The notes beneath the pieces are model-generated. The model ran no database searches. It had not been told where the DNA came from and saw only the letters and a program-made list of their open reading frames with translations. Made by a program: the position numbers and the translations under genes. This document shows, piece after piece, positions 1 to 7,431 of a DNA stretch of 64,000 nt. Positions within the stretch are counted from its first letter, which is position 1, and every line of letters begins with the position of its first letter. The stretch is from an uncultured Christensenella sp. (GTDB taxonomy: Bacteria > Bacillota > Clostridia > Christensenellales > Pumilibacteraceae), in assembly GCA_910585055.1 (NCBI GenBank), contig CAJUBY010000001.1, forward strand, positions 26,581 to 90,580. Reading direction: 5' to 3'.

Positions 1-1
1 T

Positions 2-75
2 TGGAGCTGTTACCGGGACTTGAACCCGGGACCTCCGCCTTACCAAGGCGGTGATCCGACATGACCCATAACACA
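2..75 (-). pseudogene. Degenerate second copy of tRNA-Thr
   Basis: Read on the minus strand, the anticodon arm (loop TTGGTAA, anticodon GGT), variable region, T arm, 3' acceptor strand and CCA match the intact tRNA-Thr at 101-176 exactly. The 5' half differs: the D arm is rewritten with a six-base loop, and the first two acceptor-stem positions no longer pair with the 3' strand. It lies just downstream of the intact gene, after a hairpin. It may be a duplicated remnant or an assembly-edge effect, since it sits at the first bases of the window. Confidence 0.6.
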
Positions 76-97
76 AATACCGCCTTTCGCGGTATTT
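75..97 (-). terminator. Hairpin between the two tRNA-Thr copies
   Basis: A perfect 9 bp stem (AAATACCGC / GCGGTATTT) encloses a five-base loop. It lies directly 3' of the intact minus-strand tRNA-Thr gene, so it could end that transcript, but the T run after it is poor (ATTTGTG). It may instead be a processing hairpin. Confidence 0.4.
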
Positions 98-100
98 CTT

Positions 101-176
101 TGGAGCTGTTACCGGGACTTGAACCCGGGACCTCCGCCTTACCAAGGCGGTGCTCTACCGACTGAGCCATAACAGC
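101..176 (-). tRNA. tRNA-Thr (anticodon GGT)
   Basis: The cloverleaf is complete on the minus strand: acceptor stem GCTGTTA/TAACAGC, D stem GCTC/GAGC, anticodon stem CCGCC/GGCGG with loop TTGGTAA, T stem CCGGG/CCCGG, discriminator T and an encoded CCA. Anticodon GGT reads ACC and ACU threonine codons. A sigma-A-type promoter lies about 90 bases upstream. Confidence 0.95.
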
Positions 177-262
177 ATATCTTTTTGTTTTTACGTAGTT
201 TCCTTACTGCTTCGTATTTTTCGCGAACGCGGCAATATTCGCCGTCACTTAAGGGCACGAGT

Positions 263-291
263 ATTATACAATATAGTTTATACAATGTCAA
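263..291 (-). promoter_or_regulatory. Promoter for tRNA-Thr
   Basis: On the minus strand TTGACA and TATAAT are separated by exactly 17 bp, both perfect consensus. The next gene downstream in that direction is tRNA-Thr, after a leader of about 90 bases. Confidence 0.8.
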
Positions 292-318
292 TTCTTTTAA
301 GCAGATAAAATCCGCTTA

Positions 319-681
319 TTATTTGTCGGCGCTGCGTTTTATCAAATCGAAAATTTCGTCGTCGATAACGTGTTCTATCCGGCAAGCGTTGCGTTCGGCA
401 AGTTCGGAGTCGGCGCCCAACCCCACAAAAAACCGCGTCAGCGTATTGTGGCGGTCGAAAATGCTTTCCGCTTTCTTTGCGCCTTTTTCGGTAAAATCTA
501 TAAAGCCGTCGTCGGCGACCTTTATATAGCCGCGGTCTTGAAGCAGACTTACGCCGCGCGAAACGCTCGACTTTGCGTAGCCCAGTTTATCGGCAATGTC
601 TATCGATCGGACCGCCGGACGCTCGCCTTTTAATACGAGTATGGTCTCGAGATACATTTCTTCGGATTCGTGGTCTTTCAT
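319..681 (-). CDS. DtxR/MntR-family metal-dependent transcriptional regulator
   Basis: The 120-residue product has the family layout: an N-terminal winged helix-turn-helix (about residues 8-62, with the recognition helix around AKSSVSRGVSLLQ) and a helical dimerisation/metal domain containing the RHNTL and RIEHVID motifs that supply His and Glu ligands in MntR. At this length it lacks the SH3-like domain of full DtxR, so the Mn-sensing MntR type is the best match. The ATG at 681 is chosen because GGAGGCGGAAC precedes it; the frame is open further upstream but without a ribosome site and crossing the promoter. It would repress metal uptake genes when Mn or Fe is plentiful; its targets are not evident here. 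The ZIP transporter at 14.6 kb is a possible one, but that is only a guess. Confidence 0.85.
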   Translation of the reverse strand: MKDHESEEMYLETILVLKGERPAVRSIDIADKLGYAKSSVSRGVSLLQDRGYIKVADDGFIDFTEKGAKKAESIFDRHNTLTRFFVGLGADSELAERNACRIEHVIDDEIFDLIKRSADK

Positions 682-733
682 TGTTCCGCCTCCGGCGCAA
701 GCGCACGCTTTACGCCCTTTCTCGCTGACATTG

Positions 734-762
734 ATTATATCATCTGCCCGACTCAATGTAAA
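734..762 (-). promoter_or_regulatory. Promoter of the DtxR/MntR-family gene
   Basis: TTTACA-N17-TATAAT read on the minus strand. It overlaps the upstream extension of the open frame, which supports the start at 681. Confidence 0.65.
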
Positions 763-807
763 GCATATTTCTTAATTTACTTGTTACACAAACACGATAA
801 ATAAACA

Positions 808-836
808 TTGACTTTTCTTCTTGTTTGTTGTATAAT
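808..836 (+). promoter_or_regulatory. Promoter of dnaN
   Basis: TTGACT-N17-TATAAT ends 27 bases before the dnaN start codon. dnaN therefore has its own promoter and is not read from a dnaA gene. Confidence 0.8.
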
Positions 837-863
837 CTTAAAAAAACGACGCAGGAGAAACTT

Positions 864-1967
864 ATGAAAATCGAATGTAACGGCAATGATTTATGCGACG
901 CGGTCGCCAAAGTCATAAAAGCGGTTCCGGCTCGCTCGACCAACCCCATTCTCGAAGGTATAAAGCTCGTCGCGGAAAACGGTACGCTTACGCTTACAGC
1001 AACCGATCTCGAGCTTTCCATAGAACACATGATCCGCGCAAACGTCGTGGAAGCAGGCGAAGCGGTCGTGCCCGGCAAGCTGTTCGGCGATTTCGTAAAA
1101 AAGCTTACGTCGCAGACCATCGTTCTTACGGCGTCTTCGTCGCGGCTTAAAATAGACTACGAGCGCAGCGAGGGCGAATTCGGCTGCTATCCGGCGGAAC
1201 AGTTCCCCGAGGTAAACCGCATAGAAGACACGCAACACTTCGAACTGAAAAACGCCGACCTCAAAGATCTCGTCAACAAAGTCGCGTTTTCGGTTTGCAC
1301 CGACGATTCGCACCCCACACTCAAGGGCGTTCTGCTCGAAATAACCGATGGCGAAGTCGTAGCAGTCACCACCGACGGGTACCGTTTGGCTAAATGCGTA
1401 AAGCCGCTTATCTCCACCACCGCCGCCACCAGCATAACCGTGCCCGTGCGCGCCGTCATGGAAATTTCGCGCTTGCTCTCCGACAACGAAGACCCCGTCA
1501 AGCTGTATCTGCACAAAAACTTCCTTATGGCGCAGGTGGATTCCACCACTATTACTACGCGGCTGATCGACGGCACTTTCGTCAATTACCGCCAGATAAT
1601 CCCCCAACATTTCGATACTCAAGTCTATATCCCCAAAGCGTATTTCGAGGATGCGATAGACCGCGCGGTGCTTATGGCTCGGTCCGAAAAGAACAACAAT
1701 CTCGTGCGTTTCGATATTTCGCAGTCCAATATGACGGTAAGCTCGCACAGCGAGGCAGGCAACGTCGAAGAAAATCTGCCCGTCAACACCGACGGCGCCG
1801 ACCTTTCCATATCGTTCAACGCGCGCTACTTTACCGAGTTCCTGCACTGTATGACTTGCGATACCGTAGTGCTCAACCTAACCAACTCGACGTCGGTCTG
1901 CGTTGTCGCGCCTGTCGGCGGAAACGAAGACTATATCTATCTCGTACTGCCCGTCCGCAGTATCTGA
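864..1967 (+). CDS. dnaN: DNA polymerase III beta subunit (sliding clamp)
   Basis: The 367-residue protein has the normal length of a bacterial clamp and the typical three-fold repeat. Recognisable segments are NPILEGIKL near the start, HPTLKGVLLE with TDGYRLA in the middle, and the C-terminal end (YLVLPVRSI) that closes the protein-binding pocket used by polymerase and other partners. The ring-shaped dimer slides on DNA and tethers the polymerase. The start ATG follows GCAGGAGA; an upstream in-frame TTG lies on the promoter and is rejected. In most Bacillota dnaN directly follows dnaA; here it stands alone behind its own promoter, with a metal regulator diverging upstream and three unrelated small genes downstream in the same direction. 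Confidence 0.97.
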   Translation: MKIECNGNDLCDAVAKVIKAVPARSTNPILEGIKLVAENGTLTLTATDLELSIEHMIRANVVEAGEAVVPGKLFGDFVKKLTSQTIVLTASSSRLKIDYERSEGEFGCYPAEQFPEVNRIEDTQHFELKNADLKDLVNKVAFSVCTDDSHPTLKGVLLEITDGEVVAVTTDGYRLAKCVKPLISTTAATSITVPVRAVMEISRLLSDNEDPVKLYLHKNFLMAQVDSTTITTRLIDGTFVNYRQIIPQHFDTQVYIPKAYFEDAIDRAVLMARSEKNNNLVRFDISQSNMTVSSHSEAGNVEENLPVNTDGADLSISFNARYFTEFLHCMTCDTVVLNLTNSTSVCVVAPVGGNEDYIYLVLPVRSI

Positions 1968-1988
1968 TCCGACTTTTTTGGAGACGAC

Positions 1989-3107
1989 ATGAAATCAACC
2001 GTAAATAACACTCTAAACAAACTTATTGCTTACGCATTCGACAATCTTTTGCTCGATATTCCCGACGGAACGTACATGCTCAACCGTCTCGCAACGCTGT
2101 GCGGCGCTCTGCCCGAATACGACGAAAACGCGGACTACGGCGATCAAACGCTGGACTCGCTCCTTGCCGAGCTTAAAGCCGCCGCGCCCGACACCGATAT
2201 AAACGCGGTCGCGGACATGCTGTTCCCCATGCCGCGTACCGTCAATTATTATTTTGACGGCAAGCTTTCCCGCGGTACGGTAAGAGCTTTCGAATTTCTG
2301 TTCGAGCTTTATTCCAAAGGCTATAACAACGTTTCGGTAACGGCAGCCGAAGGCAAAAACGGATATTTCTGTTATTCGCCGCTTGCGGAACCGAACGCTC
2401 GGCCCATTTCGCTCGAAGTCGGCGAAACGCTTGCCTTTACTCCGATTGCCGTCGGCAACCGTATAGGCGCTTTGGATAATCCCGATATACTGACGGACGA
2501 CGTTGTCTCGCGCGAAGTCGCTTACGTGTCGGCTTACGGCGGAACGATCGCCGCCCGTATTGGATCCGACGCCGACTATCTGTGCTGTTCCGCCTCGGCG
2601 CTCGGCAGCGCGAAGATCAAAACACAGCTTACCGACGGCACGGTAAAAACAGCGTTGCTCGACTACCCCGTGCCCGTCCTGTCCTTTAACGGCATAGCCA
2701 AAAACGCCGTTGCACGCGAAGCGACGCGTATCGTCAAAGCGGCAAACGACAAGGGATTGCCGTGCGTCGTTGCGACTGCGGCTGTCAACGGTATTACGGT
2801 CTACGTTATTTTCGCAGGCGAGCTTGCGGCAAACGACATACTGCTCGGCTCGGACGCGCTCGCCGCTTGCGGTGTGTTTGCGACCAAAGACTGCTCTCCC
2901 CTTCTTCCCGTTCTGGAAAAAGGCACGGCGCTGTCCACCGATCTGGCACAGTTCCGCCCGATCTACGACAAGATAGGCGGCGTAAAGCTGGGCGCAAAGG
3001 CGTTAAACGCTTTAGGCGAAACGCTTGCGGAAATGTCCGTTCCGTCGCTAAAAGCGGCGGCATCCGCCGACGAAGCGCAGGTCTGTGCGCTCGTTAAGCC
3101 GCAGTAA
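1989..3107 (+). CDS. Hypothetical protein with GalT-like N-terminus
   Basis: The 372-residue product starts 21 bases after dnaN with a GGAG site. I do not recognise the whole protein. Its first 80 or so residues (IAYAFDNLLL...TYMLNRL...LFPMPRTVNYYFDGKL) resemble the helical N-terminus of class II UDP-glucose:hexose-1-phosphate uridylyltransferases (where the pattern is YA...TY..N.L...L.PRPSEV..F). The rest, rich in Ala, Gly and Val with beta-like segments, lacks any catalytic His motif of that family. No signal peptide or membrane helix is visible, so it is probably cytoplasmic. It is likely cotranscribed with dnaN, which says little about its job. Confidence 0.6.
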   Translation: MKSTVNNTLNKLIAYAFDNLLLDIPDGTYMLNRLATLCGALPEYDENADYGDQTLDSLLAELKAAAPDTDINAVADMLFPMPRTVNYYFDGKLSRGTVRAFEFLFELYSKGYNNVSVTAAEGKNGYFCYSPLAEPNARPISLEVGETLAFTPIAVGNRIGALDNPDILTDDVVSREVAYVSAYGGTIAARIGSDADYLCCSASALGSAKIKTQLTDGTVKTALLDYPVPVLSFNGIAKNAVAREATRIVKAANDKGLPCVVATAAVNGITVYVIFAGELAANDILLGSDALAACGVFATKDCSPLLPVLEKGTALSTDLAQFRPIYDKIGGVKLGAKALNALGETLAEMSVPSLKAAASADEAQVCALVKPQ

Positions 3108-3156
3108 CGGTGTTTACCGTGTTACCGTTGCAACACAGACGTCATAAACCGATAGT

Positions 3157-3576
3157 ATGAACAAAAAAGAACTCGCGGAATTAAGATCCCGCGTCGATGC
3201 CGACGATCCCGTCGCTATGTTCGTATACGCCGAAGCTGTGCGCGCCGAGGATCCTGCCGAAGCGGATAAGTATATCGTGCTGTCCGCTCAGCTCGGCAAT
3301 CCCAACGCCGCAGAAAAGCTCGGCGACAAGTACCGCGAAAACGGCGATTTCGAACGGGCGCGGTACTGTTACAAAACGGGCGCCAAAGCCGGTTTGTCGG
3401 ACTGTGCCGTCAAGCTCGCTATAATGGATCTCGATTCCGACGGATCGGGGTCTACACGCGAACTGGAAGAGCTTGCCGAAAGCGGTATAAAATCCGCGTG
3501 CGCCGCGCTCGCGGCATACCACAAGGCGCGCGGCAACCGCAAAGCCGCCGCTTTCTGGAGATCGCTGCTTAAATAA
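3157..3576 (+). CDS. Small Sel1/TPR-like repeat protein
   Basis: This 139-residue soluble protein is made of short helical repeats: phrases such as VAMFVYAEAVRAEDPAEADKY, NAAEKLGDKY.ENGDFERARY and SACAALAAYHKARGNRKAA follow the Ala/Gly/Tyr spacing of Sel1-type repeats. Such repeats act as protein-protein scaffolds; nothing indicates the partner. The start lacks a strong ribosome site. The stop codon overlaps the next start by one base (TAATG), so the two genes are translationally coupled, and the whole dnaN cluster may be one transcript. Confidence 0.65.
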   Translation: MNKKELAELRSRVDADDPVAMFVYAEAVRAEDPAEADKYIVLSAQLGNPNAAEKLGDKYRENGDFERARYCYKTGAKAGLSDCAVKLAIMDLDSDGSGSTRELEELAESGIKSACAALAAYHKARGNRKAAAFWRSLLK

Positions 3577-4232
3577 TGAATGATCCGCACGACAAAAACA
3601 ATTATTCTAAAATAGATGACGGCAAAAACGCCGAATGCACGGACGACGATCGGGCCGATCCGACCGTTACAGCCTCTCCGAAACGCAGAAAAACTCTGTC
3701 CGGAGCGTATTATTACGTCGAACTCGACGAAAAAAAACTGGCGGAATCGTCTTTTATCCGTACCGTCCTTACCGTCATCGCTTTTATGCTGCAAATCGTT
3801 ATCATGCTTCTGCCGCAGGGCAGTTTGGGGTATGTGACGGAACACTTCCCGTCTTTTGCCTACTCCTACGCGATCTTTACCGTTATAGGTATGTTGGGAG
3901 TGTCGATTTGGCTGATGCCTATGAACATTCTGCGCTATAAATTCGCCAAGCGTATCCCCGCCGAACGCGCTCCGCGCGGCGGTTTTGCAAAACGCGCTTA
4001 CTTCGGCGCCGAACTGTATATAGCCGTTACATCGGTGATGTTTATATTCGAACTGTCTTTCGTTTGTATTCACTACGACCATGTAGGACTTGCCGGCATG
4101 TTTATATCCGCGCTTTCGGTCGCAGCGGCGGTATGGGCGCGGCAAGTGACCCACCTGACGCTTAAAAACTCCAAACTTATTTCCGCTCCCGATCTGCAAA
4201 ACGAAAATTCCGCAAACGACGGCGACTTATAA
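3576..4232 (+). CDS. Hypothetical membrane protein
   Basis: The 218-residue protein begins with about 60 charged cytoplasmic residues, then shows four hydrophobic segments (around TVLTVIAFMLQIVIMLL, YAIFTVIGMLGVSIWLM, ELYIAVTSVMFIFELSFV and LAGMFISALSVAAAVWA). It is coupled to the Sel1-like gene by a one-base overlap, suggesting a joint function at the membrane. I do not recognise a family. A strong terminator 60 bases downstream ends the cluster. Confidence 0.6.
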   Translation: MNDPHDKNNYSKIDDGKNAECTDDDRADPTVTASPKRRKTLSGAYYYVELDEKKLAESSFIRTVLTVIAFMLQIVIMLLPQGSLGYVTEHFPSFAYSYAIFTVIGMLGVSIWLMPMNILRYKFAKRIPAERAPRGGFAKRAYFGAELYIAVTSVMFIFELSFVCIHYDHVGLAGMFISALSVAAAVWARQVTHLTLKNSKLISAPDLQNENSANDGDL

Positions 4233-4292
4233 ACAGTTATCTGCCTAATATGCATTAATAAAAACACTCGGCGTTTGTCCACGCATATACGC

Positions 4293-4321
4293 CCCCGAAA
4301 CGAATATGTTTCGGGGTTTTT
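4293..4321 (+). terminator. Rho-independent terminator of the dnaN cluster
   Basis: Perfect 9 bp stem CCCCGAAAC / GTTTCGGGG with loop GAATAT followed by TTTTT. Confidence 0.85.
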
Positions 4322-4379
4322 CGTCGCAGTCCGTCACGGTCTTTTTATATTCGCCTTTTTTCGCAACCGAAACAAACAC

Positions 4380-4408
4380 TTGACACACCGCGGTCCGTGT
4401 GATATCAT
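4380..4408 (+). promoter_or_regulatory. Promoter of the lipoprotein gene at 4460
   Basis: TTGACA-N17-TATCAT located about 50 bases before the start codon. Confidence 0.75.
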
Positions 4409-4459
4409 TTGTGTGGTTTGTGAAGTTTATATACATATTCACAGCCGAAGGAGAGTTTC

Positions 4460-5560
4460 ATGAAAAAGAAATTTTTGGCTTTTGTTCTTGTCGCGGTACT
4501 GTCGGCGATAACGGCTTTTACGTTTGCGGCATGCGGCGACGACAAAGGCAGCGGTGACAACCGTCCTGCCGACACGTTCTACCAAGGCACTCTGTCCTCC
4601 CAATCGTATTCTACCGGCAATGCGGCGGCGGAAGCGTTTATCGAAACCGAGATAAAGGGAGATGTTACCGATGCCGTGTTCGTCGATTACAAAAAATCCG
4701 CCGACCTTACGGAAACCGAGATCTCTATGCTCAGTATCCCCGAATCCGAAAAGACGGAGATCGAGTCCATGGAAAAAGGCACCGTCACTTACGCCGTTGT
4801 CAAAGGCGGCGCCCTGACTTCCGCCGACAGCGTCGATCCCGACGTTAAGCTGTACGTTATTATAATCGTTAAGTATAAGAACAACACATACAAATATTAC
4901 GCGCCCGTTATCAACAACGGCGATCCGCTCACCAAAGCGTACTACGACGAAGTTTTCGCGTCGGAAAAATACATTAACTGCACGCAGACTTCCGATATGA
5001 CATGCAACGTTTCGGCTTCCGTGCAAGGCATGTCATTTACCGTCAAGCTTAATATGAAGATCGTTATGCAGATCACCGACAAATACATATACGCCGTAAC
5101 GACCACCGCCATGTCTATACCCTACACCGGCGATATCAAATCCACGGTAAAAGTGTTGACGGTTACCGATCCCGATTCCGCTTATTTCGGTTATACTTAC
5201 CAAAACACTCAAGCCAACGGCACGGGATTCGGCTGGACCGTTGCAGTCCGTCCCGGCGATGACAACGAAGATACCGACGATACAAAACTTACCGGCGAGA
5301 TAAAGCCCGAGTTCGATTATTCCTACTTTATCAAAACTAAAAGCGGTTTCAAAGTCAACTCCGAAAAATTGAGCGCGTTTATCAAAGAAACGCTTAAAAA
5401 TCTGCCCGACGAAGTAGGCGGCGGTATGGAATTTACAAACGTAAAAGCTTCCGCCGAATACTTTGTGAAAGACGGTTTAATTTCCGACAGCGTCCTGAAT
5501 TTGACAGGTCAGTACACCATGGATATCGAAGGTCAGAAACTGACTTATAAACTTAAATAG
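4460..5560 (+). CDS. Putative lipoprotein, C-terminus cut by an amber codon
   Basis: The 366-residue product starts with a classic lipoprotein signal (MKKK, hydrophobic stretch, lipobox FAAC with Cys at about residue 25), so it should be lipid-anchored outside the membrane. The mature part is beta-rich with no family I can name; part of it resembles proteins of the DUF6612/LppX style only in general character. A GAAGGAGAG site precedes the ATG. The frame ends in TAG at 5558-5560, but the same frame continues for 26 sense codons to a TAA at 5639-5641, encoding a segment (MTTVYGEFG...ITLPSDLD) that looks like the normal last beta strands of such a lipoprotein. It appears to be a recently truncated gene. 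Confidence 0.75.
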   Translation: MKKKFLAFVLVAVLSAITAFTFAACGDDKGSGDNRPADTFYQGTLSSQSYSTGNAAAEAFIETEIKGDVTDAVFVDYKKSADLTETEISMLSIPESEKTEIESMEKGTVTYAVVKGGALTSADSVDPDVKLYVIIIVKYKNNTYKYYAPVINNGDPLTKAYYDEVFASEKYINCTQTSDMTCNVSASVQGMSFTVKLNMKIVMQITDKYIYAVTTTAMSIPYTGDIKSTVKVLTVTDPDSAYFGYTYQNTQANGTGFGWTVAVRPGDDNEDTDDTKLTGEIKPEFDYSYFIKTKSGFKVNSEKLSAFIKETLKNLPDEVGGGMEFTNVKASAEYFVKDGLISDSVLNLTGQYTMDIEGQKLTYKLK

Positions 5561-5641
5561 AAAATGACCACCGTTTACGGCGAGTTCGGCACCACCGTGA
5601 TCACTCTTCCGTCCGATCTCGATATGGAAAGTCTGGCATAA
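5561..5641 (+). other. In-frame continuation beyond the amber stop
   Basis: Directly after TAG the frame stays open to TAA at 5639-5641. The encoded residues end in PSDLDMESLA and read as protein-like sequence that fits the preceding lipoprotein. TAG is used as a normal stop elsewhere in the window (rpsG, the gene ending at 56543), so general recoding is unlikely and a nonsense mutation is the simplest reading. Confidence 0.6.
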
Positions 5642-5672
5642 CACCGTAAATCTGCCGATATTATAACGACCA

Positions 5673-5712
5673 AACGCGCCGCAACGCAAAAAGTACGGCG
5701 CGTTTTATTTTT
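5673..5712 (+). terminator. Terminator after the lipoprotein gene
   Basis: Stem AACGCGCCG / CGGCGCGTT with a 14-base loop and a T-rich tail (TTTTATTTTT). It follows the TAA at 5641 by about 30 bases, consistent with the longer, original reading frame. Confidence 0.8.
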
Positions 5713-5824
5713 GCCGCGATTCCGTTGTGTCTCTAAACGAATTTCGGAACATTATCTTAATTTATATTTCTTTTACTTAAATTCGGCTATCTACACCCCA
5801 AATGTCGATACGGTTTTCTAAATA

Positions 5825-6212
5825 TCAAAAACCGTATTTTTCATATATACCAATTTGGTCAGTTACTATATATATCTTATTATAGTTATCCTTACGTGCA
5901 AATTCACAGACACCATCAATTAACGGTTTTCCGTAATGGTTGCCACGATATTCCGGCTCAGTATGAAAAAACCCAAGCCAAGGCATCAATTTGGGGTCGG
6001 CAATGCAGTCTTGCGCAGAAAGCGTAATAAACGAAACAAGGACATCCCCGTCAACAAGAAATATAATTCACCCCGACTGCCGAGCACGTTTTGTAAACGA
6101 TTGTCTTTTTAAAAGTGTTGCTAAAATTTCGTCGCTTTCCGGTCGTATACCGCTATCTGTTTAAAGTATTTATTCTTTTCCGAACATGTAGAGTATTCCA
6201 CGATATTCTTTT
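5825..6212 (-). pseudogene. Decayed GNAT acetyltransferase gene
   Basis: Translating the minus strand piecewise gives KNIVEYSTCSEKNKYFKQIA near 6.2 kb, then, in other frames, FLVDGDVLVSFITLSAQD and the acetyl-CoA-binding core HTEPEYRGNHYGKPLIDG followed by IGIYEKYGF. These match the order of a small GNAT protein, but the frame changes at least once, contains TAG, TAA and TGA codons, and stops directly after EKYGF, where the last strand should follow. No intact ORF exists. Boundaries are approximate. Confidence 0.7.
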
Positions 6213-6349
6213 ACAACCCCTATAATTTACTGTTTGTCGCAGAAAGAGTATAACATGCCTACGAAACCAAAGCAAGCAGTAAAAACATTAACGGCACTGT
6301 GGTGGGTACTTGACGCGACGCTACTCGCAGCGACCGAATAACGGCAAAG

Positions 6350-6396
6350 AAAAAACCTAACCCGAACACTTTGATTAGTGGTTCGTTTTAGGTTTT
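6350..6396 (-). terminator. Terminator of tRNA-Val
   Basis: On the minus strand an interrupted stem (AAAACCTAA..CGAAC.. with ..TTCG..TTAGGTTTT) is followed by a run of six T. It lies four bases beyond the tRNA 3' end. Confidence 0.7.
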
Positions 6397-6399
6397 AGA

Positions 6400-6474
6400 T
6401 GGTGGGCAATGGGGGGTTCGAACCCTCGACTTCCACCATGTGAAGGTGGCACTCTCCCGCTGAGTTAATTGCCC
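6400..6474 (-). tRNA. tRNA-Val (anticodon CAC)
   Basis: Complete cloverleaf on the minus strand: acceptor GGGCAAT/ATTGCCC, anticodon stem CCACC/GGTGG with loop TTCACAT, T loop GTTCGAA, discriminator A and encoded CCA. Anticodon CAC reads GUG. It has its own promoter and terminator. Confidence 0.95.
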
Positions 6475-6522
6475 GTACCGCAACTGCGAACGATGTTCCA
6501 CATCGCCCACAGCGCATGTTTG

Positions 6523-6551
6523 ATTTTACCACGGAACGCCGCGCATGTCAA
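6523..6551 (-). promoter_or_regulatory. Promoter of tRNA-Val
   Basis: TTGACA-N17-TAAAAT on the minus strand, about 50 bases upstream of the tRNA 5' end. Confidence 0.75.
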
Positions 6552-6666
6552 GCGATTTTATATATCGGTATGTATAACATTAACCGTATTACCGTTCGTG
6601 ACTTTTCGTAATTTCGGGTGATTTTTCGTGTGACAAAAATATTGCCCGATTCATAAACCGAAGTAT

Positions 6667-7155
6667 ATGAGAATCTTGCAATACGACAGAAAGAAAGCTT
6701 TGGAATACGCCAAAAAGTGGGCGTACGGCAGAAATCCTGCTTTTTACAACTTCGAAAAAATAGGCGGCGACTGTACCAACTATGCCTCGCAGTGTATTTT
6801 TGCCGGCGCCGGAGTCATGAACTATACCCCCGTGACAGGCTGGTTTTACAGATCGGTCAACGACAGGACGGCATCATGGACGGGCGTACAGTATTTGTAT
6901 AATTTTTTGGTCGGCAACAAAAACGGCGCCGGGCCTTTTGCGGAAGAAACGCCGCTCGGCAAACTGGAAGTCGGCGATATAATTCAACTGGGAAAAGCGA
7001 CAGGCGACTTTTACCACTCGCCCGTCGTCGTAGCGATAGAACGCGGAAAGATATATGTTGCCGCACACAGCTACGACGTGTTCGGGAAACCGCTTTCTTC
7101 GTACAATTTCGATCAAGCTCGCGGTATACATATTTTAGGCGTCAGAACATATTAA
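6667..7155 (+). CDS. Amidase-domain (Amidase_6-like) protein
   Basis: The 162-residue protein matches the putative amidase domain found in many Bacillota: YDRKKALEYAKKWAYGRNPAFYNF, then GGDCTNYASQCIFAGAG, where the Cys of DCTN is the expected nucleophile, and a later HSPVVVA segment supplying the His. The family is NlpC/P60-like and is thought to hydrolyse amide bonds, probably in the cell wall. Unlike most relatives it has no signal peptide or extra binding domain, so export would need a non-classical route or it acts inside the cell. The ribosome site is weak. Confidence 0.8.
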   Translation: MRILQYDRKKALEYAKKWAYGRNPAFYNFEKIGGDCTNYASQCIFAGAGVMNYTPVTGWFYRSVNDRTASWTGVQYLYNFLVGNKNGAGPFAEETPLGKLEVGDIIQLGKATGDFYHSPVVVAIERGKIYVAAHSYDVFGKPLSSYNFDQARGIHILGVRTY

Positions 7156-7196
7156 TACGGCAACACGCGATACGCAGATAACGTCGCATTTACGAT

Positions 7197-7403
7197 TCAA
7201 TCCGAATCGTAAGACAGCGCAAGTGAAATATCCTGCGGATAATCGCCGAAGCGTTTGCCGAAGACATTGAATCCGCCCAAATTCGTAGCGGTCGGTTTGT
7301 TGCCGAATTTAAGCTCGATACGGGCATTTATCTTAATAACATGCCTGCCGTCATATCCGGTTATTTTTTCCGCCGTCTTCGAGATATAAACTTCTCTTGA
7401 CAT
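7197..7403 (-). CDS. Possible small protein opposite the grpB-like promoter
   Basis: A 68-residue frame from the ATG at 7403 (MSREVYISKTAEKI...) to TAA-side end at 7197 fills a gap otherwise empty. Its composition is protein-like (GGFNVFGKRFGDYPQDISLAL) and it is not a shadow of another gene for most of its length. No ribosome site is visible and the frame stays open further upstream into the grpB-like gene, so it could be a remnant. I do not recognise it. Confidence 0.3.
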   Translation of the reverse strand: MSREVYISKTAEKITGYDGRHVIKINARIELKFGNKPTATNLGGFNVFGKRFGDYPQDISLALSYDSD

Positions 7404-7426
7404 ACAAAAGCAAGAAACGCTATAAT
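7397..7426 (+). promoter_or_regulatory. Promoter of the GrpB-family gene
   Basis: TTGACA-N18-TATAAT, both hexamers perfect. The -10 box ends only five bases before the ATG at 7432, so the message probably begins at or next to the start codon. Confidence 0.75.
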
Positions 7427-7431
7427 AAAGC

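Noticed and set aside
891..1847. Minus-strand frame of 318 codons inside dnaN
   Set aside because: Shadow of dnaN; no ribosome site and composition not protein-like.
5561..5641. General recoding of TAG as sense codon
   Set aside because: TAG ends rpsG and the lipoprotein gene at 56543 at sensible positions, so it is a normal stop here.
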